Origin: Candidatus Omnitrophota bacterium
Lineage (GTDB): Bacteria > Omnitrophota > Gorgyraeia > Aquiviventales > JACQRC01
Assembly (NCBI GenBank): GCA_016206665.1
Contig: JACQRC010000085.1
Span: 1-41,334 of the forward strand
DNA length: 41,334 bases
Direction: 5' to 3'
The notes under the pieces are model-generated. The model did not search any database and was not told the DNA's origin. It saw only the letters and a list, made by a program, of their open reading frames with translations. This document shows, in pieces, positions 23,924 to 32,225 of this stretch; position 1 is the stretch's first letter, and the number at the start of each line of letters is the position of its first letter. The position numbers and the translations under genes were made by a program.

Positions 23924-24088
23924 ATGCAGCTGAGAAATTTCAGCCGGCTCTCGCCAGGCCGGAAACTGCGTTGGCTCGCAGAGATTCGGGATGTCGTCTA
24001 TCGTATGGAGCCACGAGTGCTCCAATTTCATGAGCAGGAAAAGGAGAAGATCAGAGGGATAAAGAGATGGGATCGCCAAAAGGGGTAG
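23924..24088 (+). CDS. small hypothetical protein, 54 residues
   Basis: MQLRNFSRLSPGRKLRWLAEIRDVVYRMEP and a Lys/Glu-rich tail. The ATG at 23924 is supported by GAGGAA at 23909-23914. The 3' end overlaps the CobA-HemD start by 22 bases in another frame. It is helical and basic, and resembles short proteins of the type LxxFxxLSPxxRLxWLxE that occur beside toxin-like genes, but I cannot name a family. Confidence 0.5.
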   Translation: MQLRNFSRLSPGRKLRWLAEIRDVVYRMEPRVLQFHEQEKEKIRGIKRWDRQKG

Positions 24089-25599
24089 TTTACCTTGTCG
24101 GCGCCGGGCCGGGGGATCCATCACTGATCACCGTCAGAGGCGTGGACTGTCTGAAGCAGGCCGAGGTCGTGGTCTACGACCGGCTCGCGCATCCGAGTCT
24201 GCTCGCCTACGTCCCGGCGAAGGCGCAGCGCATCTATGTGGGCAAGGCGGCCGGGGCGCATACCTTGTCACAGCCGGCCATCAGTCGGCTACTCACCCGG
24301 TACGCGAAGCATGGCAAGCGCGTCGTGCGCCTGAAGGGCGGCGATCCATGGCTGTTCGGCAGGGGAGCAGAAGAGGCGCTGGTCTTGGCGAAGGCGCGGG
24401 TGCGATTCGAAATCGTGCCCGGCGTGACGAGTGCCTTCGCGGTGCCGGCCTATGTCGGCATTCCGATTACCCTGCGCGATGAGGCCTCGGCCGTGACGGT
24501 CGCGACCGGCCATGAGGATCCCACGAAGCAGACGCAGGCGGTCGACTGGGAAGCGCTGGGCCGGAGTGAGGGGACGCTCATCGTGTTGATGGGGGTGGGG
24601 CAGCTGCCGCAGATCGTCGCGGCGCTCCGCCGCGGCGGCAAGCCGGCCTCAACACCCTGCGCCGTCATCATGTGGGGCACGTGGGCGAAGCAGCGCGTCG
24701 CGACGGGGACGCTGGCCACGATTGAGCGGCGCTGCCGGCAGGCGAAGGTGGCAGCACCCGCCATCATCATCATCGGCGAGGTCGTGAAGTACCGTCGATG
24801 GCTCGATTGGTACGCGAAGCGGCCGCTCGCAGGCAGGAAGATTCTGGTGACTCGACCACAGAGCCGTGGCGGGTCGCTGAATCAGCAGCTTGCAGCGCTC
24901 GGTGCTGAGGTCTATCAGGTGCCCACGATCGAGTTGGAGCTATTGCACGATGCCCGCATCAAGACGGCCTTGCGCCGGCTCGACCGGTACGACTGGCTGC
25001 TGTTGACCAGCGTCGAGGGCGCGGAGCGGTTGCTTGTACTGCTGCGCGAGCTGCGCATCGATGTACGGCGGTTGTCGCACCTGAAATTCGGCGCCATCGG
25101 GCCGAAGACGGCCGAGCAGCTCCAGCAGGCGGGTGTGCGTCCCGATGTGGTGCCGGCCACCTTTCAGCAGGAGGGCTTGTTGTCGGCGTTGCGGCGCGTG
25201 GGATGGCGGGGCAAGCGTGTGCTGCTCTTGCGGGCGGCCGAGGCGCGCGATCTGCTGCCGGAGGGGTTGCGGAAGTTGGGCGCCCGGGTGGATGTGGTCC
25301 CGCTCTACCGGGCGAAGCCGCCCGCGCATCTGCGAGGGCAGTTGCAGGCCGTGCTGTCGAACGGCAGCGTGGATCTGGTGACCTTTACCTCATCGGGCTG
25401 CGTCGAACAATTTTGGCAGGCGCTGCCGCCCGGCTTGCGCCATCGGGCCAGGCGGTGGCGGGCCGCCAGCATCGGGCCCATCACGTCACAGGCGGTGCGC
25501 GCCCGCCACGTGCCGGTGGCCATCGAGGCGCGGCAGGCGACCATTGAAAGTTTAGTCGAAGCCATCGTGCGATACTGCAGGAAGCGAGGACGGGAATGA
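24067..25599 (+). CDS. cobA-hemD: uroporphyrinogen-III C-methyltransferase fused to uroporphyrinogen-III synthase
   Basis: A 510-residue bifunctional protein. Residues 1-250 are CobA/SUMT (VGAGPGDPSLITVRG, VVVYDRLAH, RLKGGDPWLFGRGAEE, PGVTSAFAVPAYVGIPIT, GHEDPTK, MGVGQLPQI). Residues 255-510 are HemD (LVTRPQSRGGSLNQQLAALGAEVYQVPTIEL, AIGPKTAEQL, VTFTSSGCVEQF). It closes hydroxymethylbilane to uroporphyrinogen III and methylates it to precorrin-2, feeding both heme and, with the gene at 18606, siroheme. The fusion is frequent in Firmicutes, Nitrospirae and Deltaproteobacteria. It overlaps the next gene by ATGA. Confidence 0.95.
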   Translation: MGSPKGVVYLVGAGPGDPSLITVRGVDCLKQAEVVVYDRLAHPSLLAYVPAKAQRIYVGKAAGAHTLSQPAISRLLTRYAKHGKRVVRLKGGDPWLFGRGAEEALVLAKARVRFEIVPGVTSAFAVPAYVGIPITLRDEASAVTVATGHEDPTKQTQAVDWEALGRSEGTLIVLMGVGQLPQIVAALRRGGKPASTPCAVIMWGTWAKQRVATGTLATIERRCRQAKVAAPAIIIIGEVVKYRRWLDWYAKRPLAGRKILVTRPQSRGGSLNQQLAALGAEVYQVPTIELELLHDARIKTALRRLDRYDWLLLTSVEGAERLLVLLRELRIDVRRLSHLKFGAIGPKTAEQLQQAGVRPDVVPATFQQEGLLSALRRVGWRGKRVLLLRAAEARDLLPEGLRKLGARVDVVPLYRAKPPAHLRGQLQAVLSNGSVDLVTFTSSGCVEQFWQALPPGLRHRARRWRAASIGPITSQAVRARHVPVAIEARQATIESLVEAIVRYCRKRGRE

Positions 25600-25997
25600 G
25601 CGGCAAGGTGTTGGTCATTGATGATGAGCCCAAGATCGTCGGGATCCTGAAGAGTTTTCTGGAGGCGAAGGGGTTGACCGTGGTCACGGCCAGCGATGGC
25701 GAGCAGGGCATGACCGTCGCCATGAAAGAGCAGCCGGATCTGGTGCTGTGCGATGTCAAGATGCCGAAGAAGGACGGCTACACTTTCCTCAAGGAGTTCC
25801 GGGAGAAAAATGCCAAGCGCTGCCCCTTCATCTTCGTCACGGCGAAGGAGGAGCCGCAGGACATCATGACCGGCTACCGCCTGGATGCCGATTTTTACGT
25901 AACCAAACCGTTCCAATTGGAAGAGCTGTACCGGAACATGGAAAAGCTCCTGCGGCTCGCCCCCCTGATCAAGCCGAAGGACGAGCAGGCGCCCTAA
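25596..25997 (+). CDS. stand-alone response-regulator receiver protein
   Basis: A 133-residue CheY-like receiver with no output domain: VLVIDDEPKI (acidic pocket Asp9, Asp10), phospho-acceptor Asp53 in VLCDVKMPKKDG, Thr in IFVTAKE and Lys in YVTKPFQLEEL. The only extra is a basic tail. It sits between cobA-hemD (ATGA overlap) and hemB (5-base gap), an unusual location for a signalling protein. The partner kinase is not in the window. A role in tuning tetrapyrrole synthesis is inferred from position only. Confidence 0.93.
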   Translation: MSGKVLVIDDEPKIVGILKSFLEAKGLTVVTASDGEQGMTVAMKEQPDLVLCDVKMPKKDGYTFLKEFREKNAKRCPFIFVTAKEEPQDIMTGYRLDADFYVTKPFQLEELYRNMEKLLRLAPLIKPKDEQAP

Positions 25998-26002
25998 GCC
26001 CC

Positions 26003-26989
26003 ATGGCCTACCCCCAGACCCGCCTGCGGCGGCTTCGCAGCCATCCAATTCTGCGCGCCATGGTGCGCGAGGCCAGGCTGAACCCTGACCAGCTCATCCT
26101 GCCGCTCTTCGTCCGCCACGGACGCCACGTCCGCGAACCGATCGCCTCGCTGCCCGGCCACCATCAGTTTTCCGTGGACCGGCTCGTCCGTGAAGCGGCC
26201 GAAGCCGCGCGCGTCGGCGTGCGGGCGGTGCTGCTCTTCGGCATTCCCGCCAAAAAGGATGCGCGTGCCTCGGAATCCTATGCGCCGTCCGGCATCGTCC
26301 AGCAGGCCCTACGGGCCCTCAAGGACCGGCGGCTGCCGCTTGCCGTCATCACCGACGTGTGCCTCTGCGGTTACATGAGCCACGGCCACTGTGGGATGGT
26401 GCGTCGGCAGGGTCAGCGCGTGACCATTGACAATGATGCCAGCCTCGATCTGCTGGCCCGGACGGCCGTCTCCCATGCCAAGGCGGGCGCGGAGTTGGTC
26501 GCCCCCAGCGACATGATGGATGGGCGCGTGGGAGCGATCCGCCAGGCGCTCGACCAAGCCGGATTCACTCATCTACCCATCATGTCGTACGCGGCGAAGT
26601 ATGCGTCGAGTTTCTACGGGCCGTTCCGCGAGGCGGCCGAGTCGGCGCCGCGATTCGGGGACCGGACCGGTTATCAGATGGACCCGGCCAACGCCCACGA
26701 AGCGTTGCGCGAGGTGGCGCTCGACCTCGAGGAGGGCGCCGATATCGTCATGGTGAAGCCCGCCCTCGCCTATCTGGATGTGATCTACCGCGTGAAGCGG
26801 CGGTTCGGCTGCCCGGTGGCGGCGTACCATGTCAGCGGCGAGCACGCCATGGTCAAGGCGGCCGCAGCGAAGGGCTGGCTCGATGAAACGAAGGCCTCCA
26901 TGGAGATCCTGTTAGCGATGCGGCGCGCCGGCGCGGATCTAATCATCACCTACGGGGCGAAGGAGGCGGCGAAATTCCTGCAACCATGA
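26003..26989 (+). CDS. hemB: delta-aminolevulinic acid dehydratase (porphobilinogen synthase)
   Basis: A 328-residue TIM barrel that condenses two ALA molecules. Active-site lysines are Lys199 (SYAAKYASSFYG) and Lys252 (VMVKPALAYLD). Zinc-type Cys120, Cys122 and Cys130 appear in DVCLCGYMSHGHCG, so this is the zinc-dependent class. I start at ATG 26003 (MAYPQTRLRRLR), just after the receiver gene; the longer open frame is a shadow of that gene. It overlaps hemL by ATGA. Confidence 0.97.
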   Translation: MAYPQTRLRRLRSHPILRAMVREARLNPDQLILPLFVRHGRHVREPIASLPGHHQFSVDRLVREAAEAARVGVRAVLLFGIPAKKDARASESYAPSGIVQQALRALKDRRLPLAVITDVCLCGYMSHGHCGMVRRQGQRVTIDNDASLDLLARTAVSHAKAGAELVAPSDMMDGRVGAIRQALDQAGFTHLPIMSYAAKYASSFYGPFREAAESAPRFGDRTGYQMDPANAHEALREVALDLEEGADIVMVKPALAYLDVIYRVKRRFGCPVAAYHVSGEHAMVKAAAAKGWLDETKASMEILLAMRRAGADLIITYGAKEAAKFLQP

Positions 26990-28272
26990 AGCGCGTCCGG
27001 CGTCGGAGTTTGTGGCAGGAAGCCCAGCGCTTCCTGGCCGGCGGCGTGAACAGTCCGGTCCGGGCCTTCCAGGCCGTGGGGGAGGAGCCGCTCTTTGTGT
27101 CGAGGGCGCGCGGCGCGTATCTGTTTGATGAGCGCGGCCGCCGGTACATCGACTACATCCAGGGCTGGGGCCCGGCGATCCTCGGCCATGCGCACCCGGC
27201 GGTGATGGCGGCCATCCGACAACAATTACAGCAGGGCCTGGCCTTCGGGCTGCCCACGGCGGTCGAAACGGCCCTTGCGAGGGAGATCGCTGCCGCGTTG
27301 CCATCGATCGAGCAACTGCGGTTCACCAGCTCAGGCACCGAGGCCTGCATGAGCGCCATCCGCCTGGCGCGCGGGGTGACCGGCCGGACGAAGATCGTGA
27401 AGTTCGAAGGCGGCTACCATGGCCACGGCGACGGATTCCTCGTCAAGGCCGGCTCCGGGATGGCGACCTTCGGGCTGGCGAGCAGCGCGGGTGTGCCGAA
27501 GGCGGTCGCCGACGAAACGATCGTTCTGCCGTACAACAACGTGCCGGTGGTCCATGAGGCGCTGGAGCGGTTAGGCTCATCGGTCGCCTGTGTCATCGTC
27601 GAACCGGTGGCGGCGAACATGGGCGTTGTTGCACCGGAGCCTGGGTTCCTTTCGATGTTGCGCCAAGTGACGAAGCAGCAACAGATCCTGCTGATTTTCG
27701 ACGAGGTCATCACCGGCTTTCGTCTGGCCTACGGCGGGGCGCAGACGGTCTTCAAGGTTCGGCCCGACCTGACGATCTTGGGCAAAATCATCGGCGGCGG
27801 GTTGCCCTGCGGGGCCTTCGGCGGGCCCAGAGCGCTGATGAGCCGCCTGGCTCCGACCGGGGACGTGTACCAGGCAGGCACCCTCTCCGGCCATCCGCTC
27901 GCGATGGCGGCCGGGCTGGCCACGCTGCGATGGCTCAAGGCGCATCCTCCCTACGCGCTGCTCGCCGCGCGGACGCGGCGGCTCGTGGACGGCCTGCGCC
28001 GGATCGCCGCGGACAGCAAGATGCCAGTGCAGGTGCAGGCGAGCGGCTCGCTGTGGACGGCCTTCTTCGCGCGCCGGCCGGTCACCGGCTGGGCCACCGC
28101 CAGGCAGGCCAGCACCGAGCGATACGCCCAGTGGTTCCGCTGCCTGCGCCGCGAAGGCGTCCTCCTGCCGCCGTCCCAGTTCGAGGCCTGTTTCGTGGGT
28201 GTCGCGCACACGGATGGCCTGGTGGATGCCACGATGCATGCGGCGCGCGCGGCCTTTCGCGCGATGGCGTGA
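26986..28272 (+). CDS. hemL: glutamate-1-semialdehyde 2,1-aminomutase
   Basis: A 428-residue PLP enzyme that makes 5-aminolevulinate from the HemA product. GGVNSPVRAF start region, TSSGTEACMSAIRLARG, FEGGYHGHGD, IFDEVITGFR, and the PLP Lys267 in LGKIIGGGLPCGAFGG. With hemA this gives the C5 route. The order hemX-like/hemA/hemC/hemD/hemB/hemL is that of B. subtilis hemAXCDBL apart from the hemX position and the insertions. It is the last gene before the rex promoter. Confidence 0.97.
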   Translation: MKRVRRRSLWQEAQRFLAGGVNSPVRAFQAVGEEPLFVSRARGAYLFDERGRRYIDYIQGWGPAILGHAHPAVMAAIRQQLQQGLAFGLPTAVETALAREIAAALPSIEQLRFTSSGTEACMSAIRLARGVTGRTKIVKFEGGYHGHGDGFLVKAGSGMATFGLASSAGVPKAVADETIVLPYNNVPVVHEALERLGSSVACVIVEPVAANMGVVAPEPGFLSMLRQVTKQQQILLIFDEVITGFRLAYGGAQTVFKVRPDLTILGKIIGGGLPCGAFGGPRALMSRLAPTGDVYQAGTLSGHPLAMAAGLATLRWLKAHPPYALLAARTRRLVDGLRRIAADSKMPVQVQASGSLWTAFFARRPVTGWATARQASTERYAQWFRCLRREGVLLPPSQFEACFVGVAHTDGLVDATMHAARAAFRAMA

Positions 28273-28278
28273 AAGACC

Positions 28279-28306
28279 TTGACACTCCAGAACTTTCTAT
28301 TATGAT
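28279..28306 (+). promoter_or_regulatory. sigma70-type promoter of the rex operon
   Basis: Perfect TTGACA at 28279-28284, 16-base spacer, TATGAT at 28301-28306. Transcription would start near 28313, immediately before the Rex operator at 28316-28333. Confidence 0.8.
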
Positions 28307-28315
28307 GAAGCCAGG

Positions 28316-28333
28316 TTGTGAATTTTTTCACAA
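28316..28333 (+). promoter_or_regulatory. Rex operator (ROP box), perfect 18-bp palindrome
   Basis: TTGTGAATTTTTTCACAA fits the known Rex consensus TTGTGAA-N4-TTCACAA exactly. It overlaps the predicted transcription start and lies 18 bases before the rex start codon, an arrangement for repression of rex and its downstream respiratory genes when the NADH/NAD+ ratio is low. Confidence 0.9.
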
Positions 28334-28351
28334 ACTTACGGCACAGGAGTC

Positions 28352-28996
28352 ATGCCCCGCCACCCCCGCATCCCCGACGCTGGTGTCACACGGCTCTCGC
28401 TCTATTTGCGCGAACTCTCGCGCCTGGAGGGGGAGGGGGCGAGCTTCGTCTCGTCCGCGGAGCTGGCGCGCGCCCTGACGCTGACCAGCGCCCAGGTGCG
28501 CCGGGACTTGAGTTATTTCGGGCAGTTCGGGACGAGCGGGCGCGGCTACGAAATCCGGAGGCTCAAGCGGATCATTCCGCGGATCTTGGGGCTGGAGGGG
28601 CGGATGTGGCGCGTGGCCCTCGTCGGCTCCGGCAACCTGGGCTCGGCTCTCTTGGCGTACCGGGGATTTCGCGAGCGGGGCTTTGTCATCAAGGCAGTCT
28701 TTGATAAGGATCCGCGCAAGGTCGGCCGCGTGGTCGCCGGCCAGCGGGTCGAGGAGGCCGGCTGGCTCGCCGACGTCGTGCGCGGCCGTCGCATCCAGAT
28801 CGGCATCATCGCGGTCCCGGCCGTGGCGGCGCAAGAGGTGTGCCGCCGACTCGTGCGCGGAGGAGTCAGGGCCATCTTGAACTTTGCGCCCGTCAGTTTG
28901 GCCGCGCCGCCGCACGTGAAGCTGCGCAACGTGGATTTGTCGGTGGAGTTGGAAAGCCTGTCCTATTACCTGAGCTCGCTCAATGCCAACCGCTGA
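28352..28996 (+). CDS. rex: redox-sensing transcriptional repressor Rex
   Basis: A 214-residue Rex. The N-terminal winged helix contains TRLSLYLRELSRLEGEG, SSAELARALTLTSAQVRRDLSYFGQFGTSGRGYEI; the C-terminal Rossmann domain has VALVGSGNLGSALLAYRGF and NFAPVSLAAP. Rex binds DNA with NAD+ and leaves it with NADH. The upstream perfect operator indicates autoregulation. AGGAG at 28345-28349 is close to the ATG. The gene overlaps menG/ubiE by 14 bases, so the whole downstream operon should be under Rex control. Confidence 0.96.
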   Translation: MPRHPRIPDAGVTRLSLYLRELSRLEGEGASFVSSAELARALTLTSAQVRRDLSYFGQFGTSGRGYEIRRLKRIIPRILGLEGRMWRVALVGSGNLGSALLAYRGFRERGFVIKAVFDKDPRKVGRVVAGQRVEEAGWLADVVRGRRIQIGIIAVPAVAAQEVCRRLVRGGVRAILNFAPVSLAAPPHVKLRNVDLSVELESLSYYLSSLNANR

Positions 28997-29744
28997 CCTC
29001 GCTGCACCCTCCACCGCCACAGAGCTTGCCGGCAAGGCGGCCTTCGTCCACCGGCTCTTCGATGCGATCGCGTGGCGCTACGACTTGTTCAACCGATGCG
29101 TGAGCCTGTCGCTCGACCGCCGCTGGCGGCGGATCGCGCTGGAACGCGCAGAGCTGGGCGAGGGGATGCACGTGTTGGATGTGTGCACCGGCACAGGCGA
29201 CTTGGCGCTGGCGGCCGCATCGCGCGTGCAGGGGCGGGGCGCGTCAGGTGGTGGGATGGCCGTCGGGCTGGATTTTAGCGCGCCCATGCTGCGGCACGCG
29301 GCGCGCAAGAGCGGCCAAAGCCGTTCGGGCGCTCTGTGGCTGTTAGGCGACGGGCAGCGGCTGCCGTTTGGTGACGGAACCTTTGACCGGGTGACGATCG
29401 GGTTCTCGACGAGAAACTTTGCCGATCTGAACGCAGCCTTGCAGGAGATGCGCCGTGTCCTGCGACCGTACGGGCGGCTCATCGTCCTGGAGACGGGCAA
29501 GCCGCAGCATCCGCTCGTGAAGCTGGGCTACTACGCCTATCTGTTTGGAGTGATGCCGTTCGTGGGGCTGGTGGTCTGCGGCCTGTGGTGGCCGTTCCGG
29601 TATCTGGCCAGGTCGATTCAGCGGTTCGACGAGCCGCCGGAGTTTCTGGCGCGGCTGCGCGGCGTGGGATTTGACCGGGCAACGCACCTGCCACTCTCGT
29701 GGGGGCTGGCCGATTGCTATGTCGGCGTGAAAGGTTTTGCATGA
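28983..29744 (+). CDS. menG: demethylmenaquinone methyltransferase (UbiE/MenG)
   Basis: A 253-residue SAM-dependent C-methyltransferase for the last step of menaquinone (or ubiquinone) synthesis. Motifs: FDAIAWRYDLFNRCVSLSLDRRWRR, motif I VLDVCTGTGDLAL, TIGFSTRNFADLNAALQEMRRVLRPYGRLIVLE. The segment PLVKLGYYAYLFGVMPFVG is typical UbiE. The start overlaps rex; the stop overlaps the polyprenyl synthase start (ATGA). Quinone type is likely menaquinone, since only one methyltransferase and a polyprenyl synthase are seen. Confidence 0.93.
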   Translation: MPTADLAAPSTATELAGKAAFVHRLFDAIAWRYDLFNRCVSLSLDRRWRRIALERAELGEGMHVLDVCTGTGDLALAAASRVQGRGASGGGMAVGLDFSAPMLRHAARKSGQSRSGALWLLGDGQRLPFGDGTFDRVTIGFSTRNFADLNAALQEMRRVLRPYGRLIVLETGKPQHPLVKLGYYAYLFGVMPFVGLVVCGLWWPFRYLARSIQRFDEPPEFLARLRGVGFDRATHLPLSWGLADCYVGVKGFA

Positions 29745-30763
29745 GCCCCTTGGCAGAGATTGTCGCGCCGATCGAACAGCCGCTGGCCAGCGTGGGACGG
29801 TTTCTCTCGCGCCAGTTGGCGGAGGAGCTGGTCACCCACACCGCCTCACTCACGCGGGCGCATCTGGAGGACCGGGAGCTGCTCAGCGAGGTGGCCGCCT
29901 ACGTCTCGGCAGGCCAGGGCAAGCTGCTGCGTCCGACGCTGGTGCTGTTAGCCGCGCAGTACGGGCCTGCGGCCGAGGCGAAGCGGGAGGCGCTGGTGCA
30001 GGCTGCGACCGCGATCGAGCTGGTGCATGACGCGACCCTGATCCATGATGACATCATCGATGAGGCGCCGTTGCGGCGCCGGCGGCCCTCGGTGCCGTCC
30101 AAGTGGGGCTCCGAGGTCTCCGTCATCATGGGGGACTTTCTGTACGCCAAGGCCTTCTCGTTGCTGGCTGCGTTAGGAGATCTGCGGGTGATTGAGCTGA
30201 TGGCGCAGACGACGGCGCGCCTGTGCCAGGGCGAGATGCACGAGGTGGAGCGCCGGTTCGATGTGACGATCCGGGATGAGGAGTACGTGCGCCTGATTGA
30301 CGCCAAAACGGCCGCGTTGATGGCCGCCTCATGCGAGACGGGCGCGCAGCTCGCGGGCGCATCGCCTGAGGTGGTCCGGCGGCTCTCCGAGTTCGGCCGC
30401 GCCTTCGGGTTGGCGTTTCAGATTGCGGATGACTGTTTGGATTTCGTCGGGGACGCCGAGTTGCTGGGCAAGGCCGTGGGCGCTGATGTGGGGCAGGGCA
30501 ATCTGTCGCTACCGGCCATCTACTGGCTGCGGGAGCTGCCGCCGGCGCAGCGCGATGAAGTGCATCAGATTTTGACTGAGACGGCCGCAGGCCCCGATGA
30601 GCTGCGCGCCATCGTCGAGCAGATTCGCCGCTCGGGAGCCGTGGACGCGGCCTATGCCGCGGCGGCGCAGTGGGCCGAACAGGCGAAGGCGGCGCTGCCG
30701 GAGGGGCCGGCCCGGGCGGCGCTGGCGGCGCTCACGGACTACGCGGTCAGCCGGAACATATAA
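29741..30763 (+). CDS. long-chain trans-polyprenyl diphosphate synthase
   Basis: A 340-residue all-helical prenyltransferase. First Asp-rich motif DDIID at 103-107 followed by RRRRPSV, second DDCLD at 230-234; GKLLRPTLVLL and the EMHEVE motif are also present. It elongates farnesyl or geranylgeranyl diphosphate to the quinone side chain (hepta- to nonaprenyl; chain length not deducible). ATG at 29741 overlaps the menG stop; the frame open upstream belongs to the menG shadow. Neighbouring menG fits quinone synthesis. Confidence 0.93.
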   Translation: MSPLAEIVAPIEQPLASVGRFLSRQLAEELVTHTASLTRAHLEDRELLSEVAAYVSAGQGKLLRPTLVLLAAQYGPAAEAKREALVQAATAIELVHDATLIHDDIIDEAPLRRRRPSVPSKWGSEVSVIMGDFLYAKAFSLLAALGDLRVIELMAQTTARLCQGEMHEVERRFDVTIRDEEYVRLIDAKTAALMAASCETGAQLAGASPEVVRRLSEFGRAFGLAFQIADDCLDFVGDAELLGKAVGADVGQGNLSLPAIYWLRELPPAQRDEVHQILTETAAGPDELRAIVEQIRRSGAVDAAYAAAAQWAEQAKAALPEGPARAALAALTDYAVSRNI

Positions 30764-30777
30764 GGAAGGAGCCGAAG

Positions 30778-30945
30778 ATGCCCAACATTGGCTTTGGCGA
30801 GTTACTGATCATCCTGCTGGTGCTGCTGCTGCTCTTCGGAGCCAGGCGGCTGCCGGAGATCGGCCGGTCGTTGGGACGCAGCATCCAGGAGTTCAAGCGC
30901 GGGATGAAAGAGCCGCCGGAGGACCCGCCGACGGGGGACGAGTGA
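30778..30945 (+). CDS. tatA: Tat protein translocase subunit TatA/E
   Basis: A 55-residue TatA: short periplasmic start, membrane helix at about 5-20 (GELLIILLVLLLLFG), hinge FGARRLPEIGRSLGRSIQEFK amphipathic helix, acidic tail. Ribosome site AAGGAAGG is at 30762-30769. The stop TGA (30943-30945) is provided by the first AGTGACG unit of a heptamer repeat, so the last residues DE may not be original. It pairs with tatC downstream. Confidence 0.93.
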   Translation: MPNIGFGELLIILLVLLLLFGARRLPEIGRSLGRSIQEFKRGMKEPPEDPPTGDE

Positions 30946-30975
30946 CGAGTGACGAGTGACTAGTGAATAGTGACT
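30941..30975 (+). repeat. AGTGACG-type heptamer repeat between tatA and tatC
   Basis: Units AGTGACG (30941), AGTGACG (30948), AGTGACT (30955), AGTGAAT (30962), AGTGACT (30969), then GGTGGTT. The tatA stop lies in the first unit. The same order of unit variants (ACG or GCG, ACT, AAT, ACT) appears at 19710-19744. Confidence 0.9.
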
Positions 30976-31023
30976 GGTGGTTGGCAAACAAAGAACGGAC
31001 GTGACTGGTGGCGAGAAATCATC

Positions 31024-31719
31024 ATGATCGTTGATGCTCCGCGACCGCTGTTCGAACATCTCGAGGAGCTGCGCCGTCGGCTGTTCGTCATGCTGGGCGC
31101 TGTGGCGGTGGCCAGCCTGGCCGGATACGTGTGGGCCCGGCCGATCCTGGAGTGGCTCACGAGGCCGGTCGGACACCTGGTCTTTTTGACGCCCCTGGAG
31201 GCCTTCACCTCCCACCTCAAGGTGGCGGTGATTGCCGGCGCGGTGCTGGCCTCGCCGGTCGTCGCCTACGAGCTCTGGAAGTTTGCGGCCCCAGGCTTGG
31301 GACCGCGCGAGCAGCGCTGGGCGGCGATGGCGGCTCTGGCCGCAGGTGGATTGTTCGCGGTCGGCGGCTTCGTGGCCCTGCGATGCGTCATGCCCGTGGC
31401 CCTGCGGTTTCTGCTCAGCTTTTCCTCGGAGAGCCTGCAGCCGATGATCTCCATCGGCAGTTACCTGACCCTCGTCATCATGCTGACGCTCATCTTCGGT
31501 CTCGCCTTCGAGTTGCCCCTGGTCACGGTCATCCTGGCGAAGGCAGGGCTGGTGAGCCCCAGCCAGCTCGCCGGCAACCGTCGCTTCGTGATTCTGGGCA
31601 TCTTCATCCTCGCTGCGGCCCTGACGCCTGGACCGGACGTCATTTCGCAGGTGTCACTGGCGATCCCGCTGGTCGTCCTGTATGAGATCAGCATCTGGCT
31701 GGTCCGGGTGGTGGGGTGA
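31024..31719 (+). CDS. tatC: Sec-independent translocase subunit TatC
   Basis: A 231-residue protein with six membrane helices. RPLFEHLEELRRRLF is the TatC start motif with the signal-recognition Glu residues, and FLTPLEAFTSHLKVA and the GLAFELPLV segment are typical. I chose ATG 31024; the frame is open through the repeat region upstream but that part is not TatC-like. Its stop overlaps the Rieske gene start (TGATG), whose product has a twin-arginine signal. Confidence 0.95.
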   Translation: MIVDAPRPLFEHLEELRRRLFVMLGAVAVASLAGYVWARPILEWLTRPVGHLVFLTPLEAFTSHLKVAVIAGAVLASPVVAYELWKFAAPGLGPREQRWAAMAALAAGGLFAVGGFVALRCVMPVALRFLLSFSSESLQPMISIGSYLTLVIMLTLIFGLAFELPLVTVILAKAGLVSPSQLAGNRRFVILGIFILAAALTPGPDVISQVSLAIPLVVLYEISIWLVRVVG

Positions 31720-32225
31720 TGGAACCCTGGTGGCAGCAGCCGGTCAGCCGCCGGCAGTTCATCCTGCGCGTGGGCTGGGGTCTGGTGTACGGCTCGCTCC
31801 TCAGCTGGGCGATGGCGACGCTGCGGTACATGTTTCCGAATGTGCTGTATGAGCCCTCCGCCGTCTTCAAGGCCGGATTGCCGGGCGAATACGAAGTCGG
31901 CACCGTCACCACCAAGTGGGTGCGCGAGCAGCGCACCTGGATCATCCGCAATTCACAAGGGATCTACGCCTTGTGGGCGCGCTGCACGCATCTGGGCTGC
32001 ACGCCGAACTGGTTCGACACGGAGCGGCGGTTTAAGTGCCCCTGCCACGGCTCCAACTTCAATATTGACGGCGACGTGATTGCAGGTCCTGCGCCCAAGC
32101 CGCTGTTCCGCGCCGCGGTCTCGCTGGCCGAGGACGGCCAGCTGCAGATCGACAAGGCCCAGCTGGAGAACCGGCCCGGCAAACGGGAAGGCGGCACCTT
32201 CTTCCTGCCGTACAAATCCGCATGA
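31719..32225 (+). CDS. Rieske iron-sulfur protein of a cytochrome bc/b6f-type complex
   Basis: A 168-residue Rieske protein. Box 1 CTHLGC (Cys89, His91, Cys94) and box 2 CPCHGS (Cys107, Cys109, His110) give the 2Fe-2S ligands and disulfide. The N-terminus has SRRQFIL, a twin-arginine signal, followed by a membrane helix that likely stays as anchor. Location right after tatC is meaningful, because this protein should be exported folded through Tat. It overlaps cytochrome b by ATGA (32222-32225). Confidence 0.95.
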   Translation: MEPWWQQPVSRRQFILRVGWGLVYGSLLSWAMATLRYMFPNVLYEPSAVFKAGLPGEYEVGTVTTKWVREQRTWIIRNSQGIYALWARCTHLGCTPNWFDTERRFKCPCHGSNFNIDGDVIAGPAPKPLFRAAVSLAEDGQLQIDKAQLENRPGKREGGTFFLPYKSA

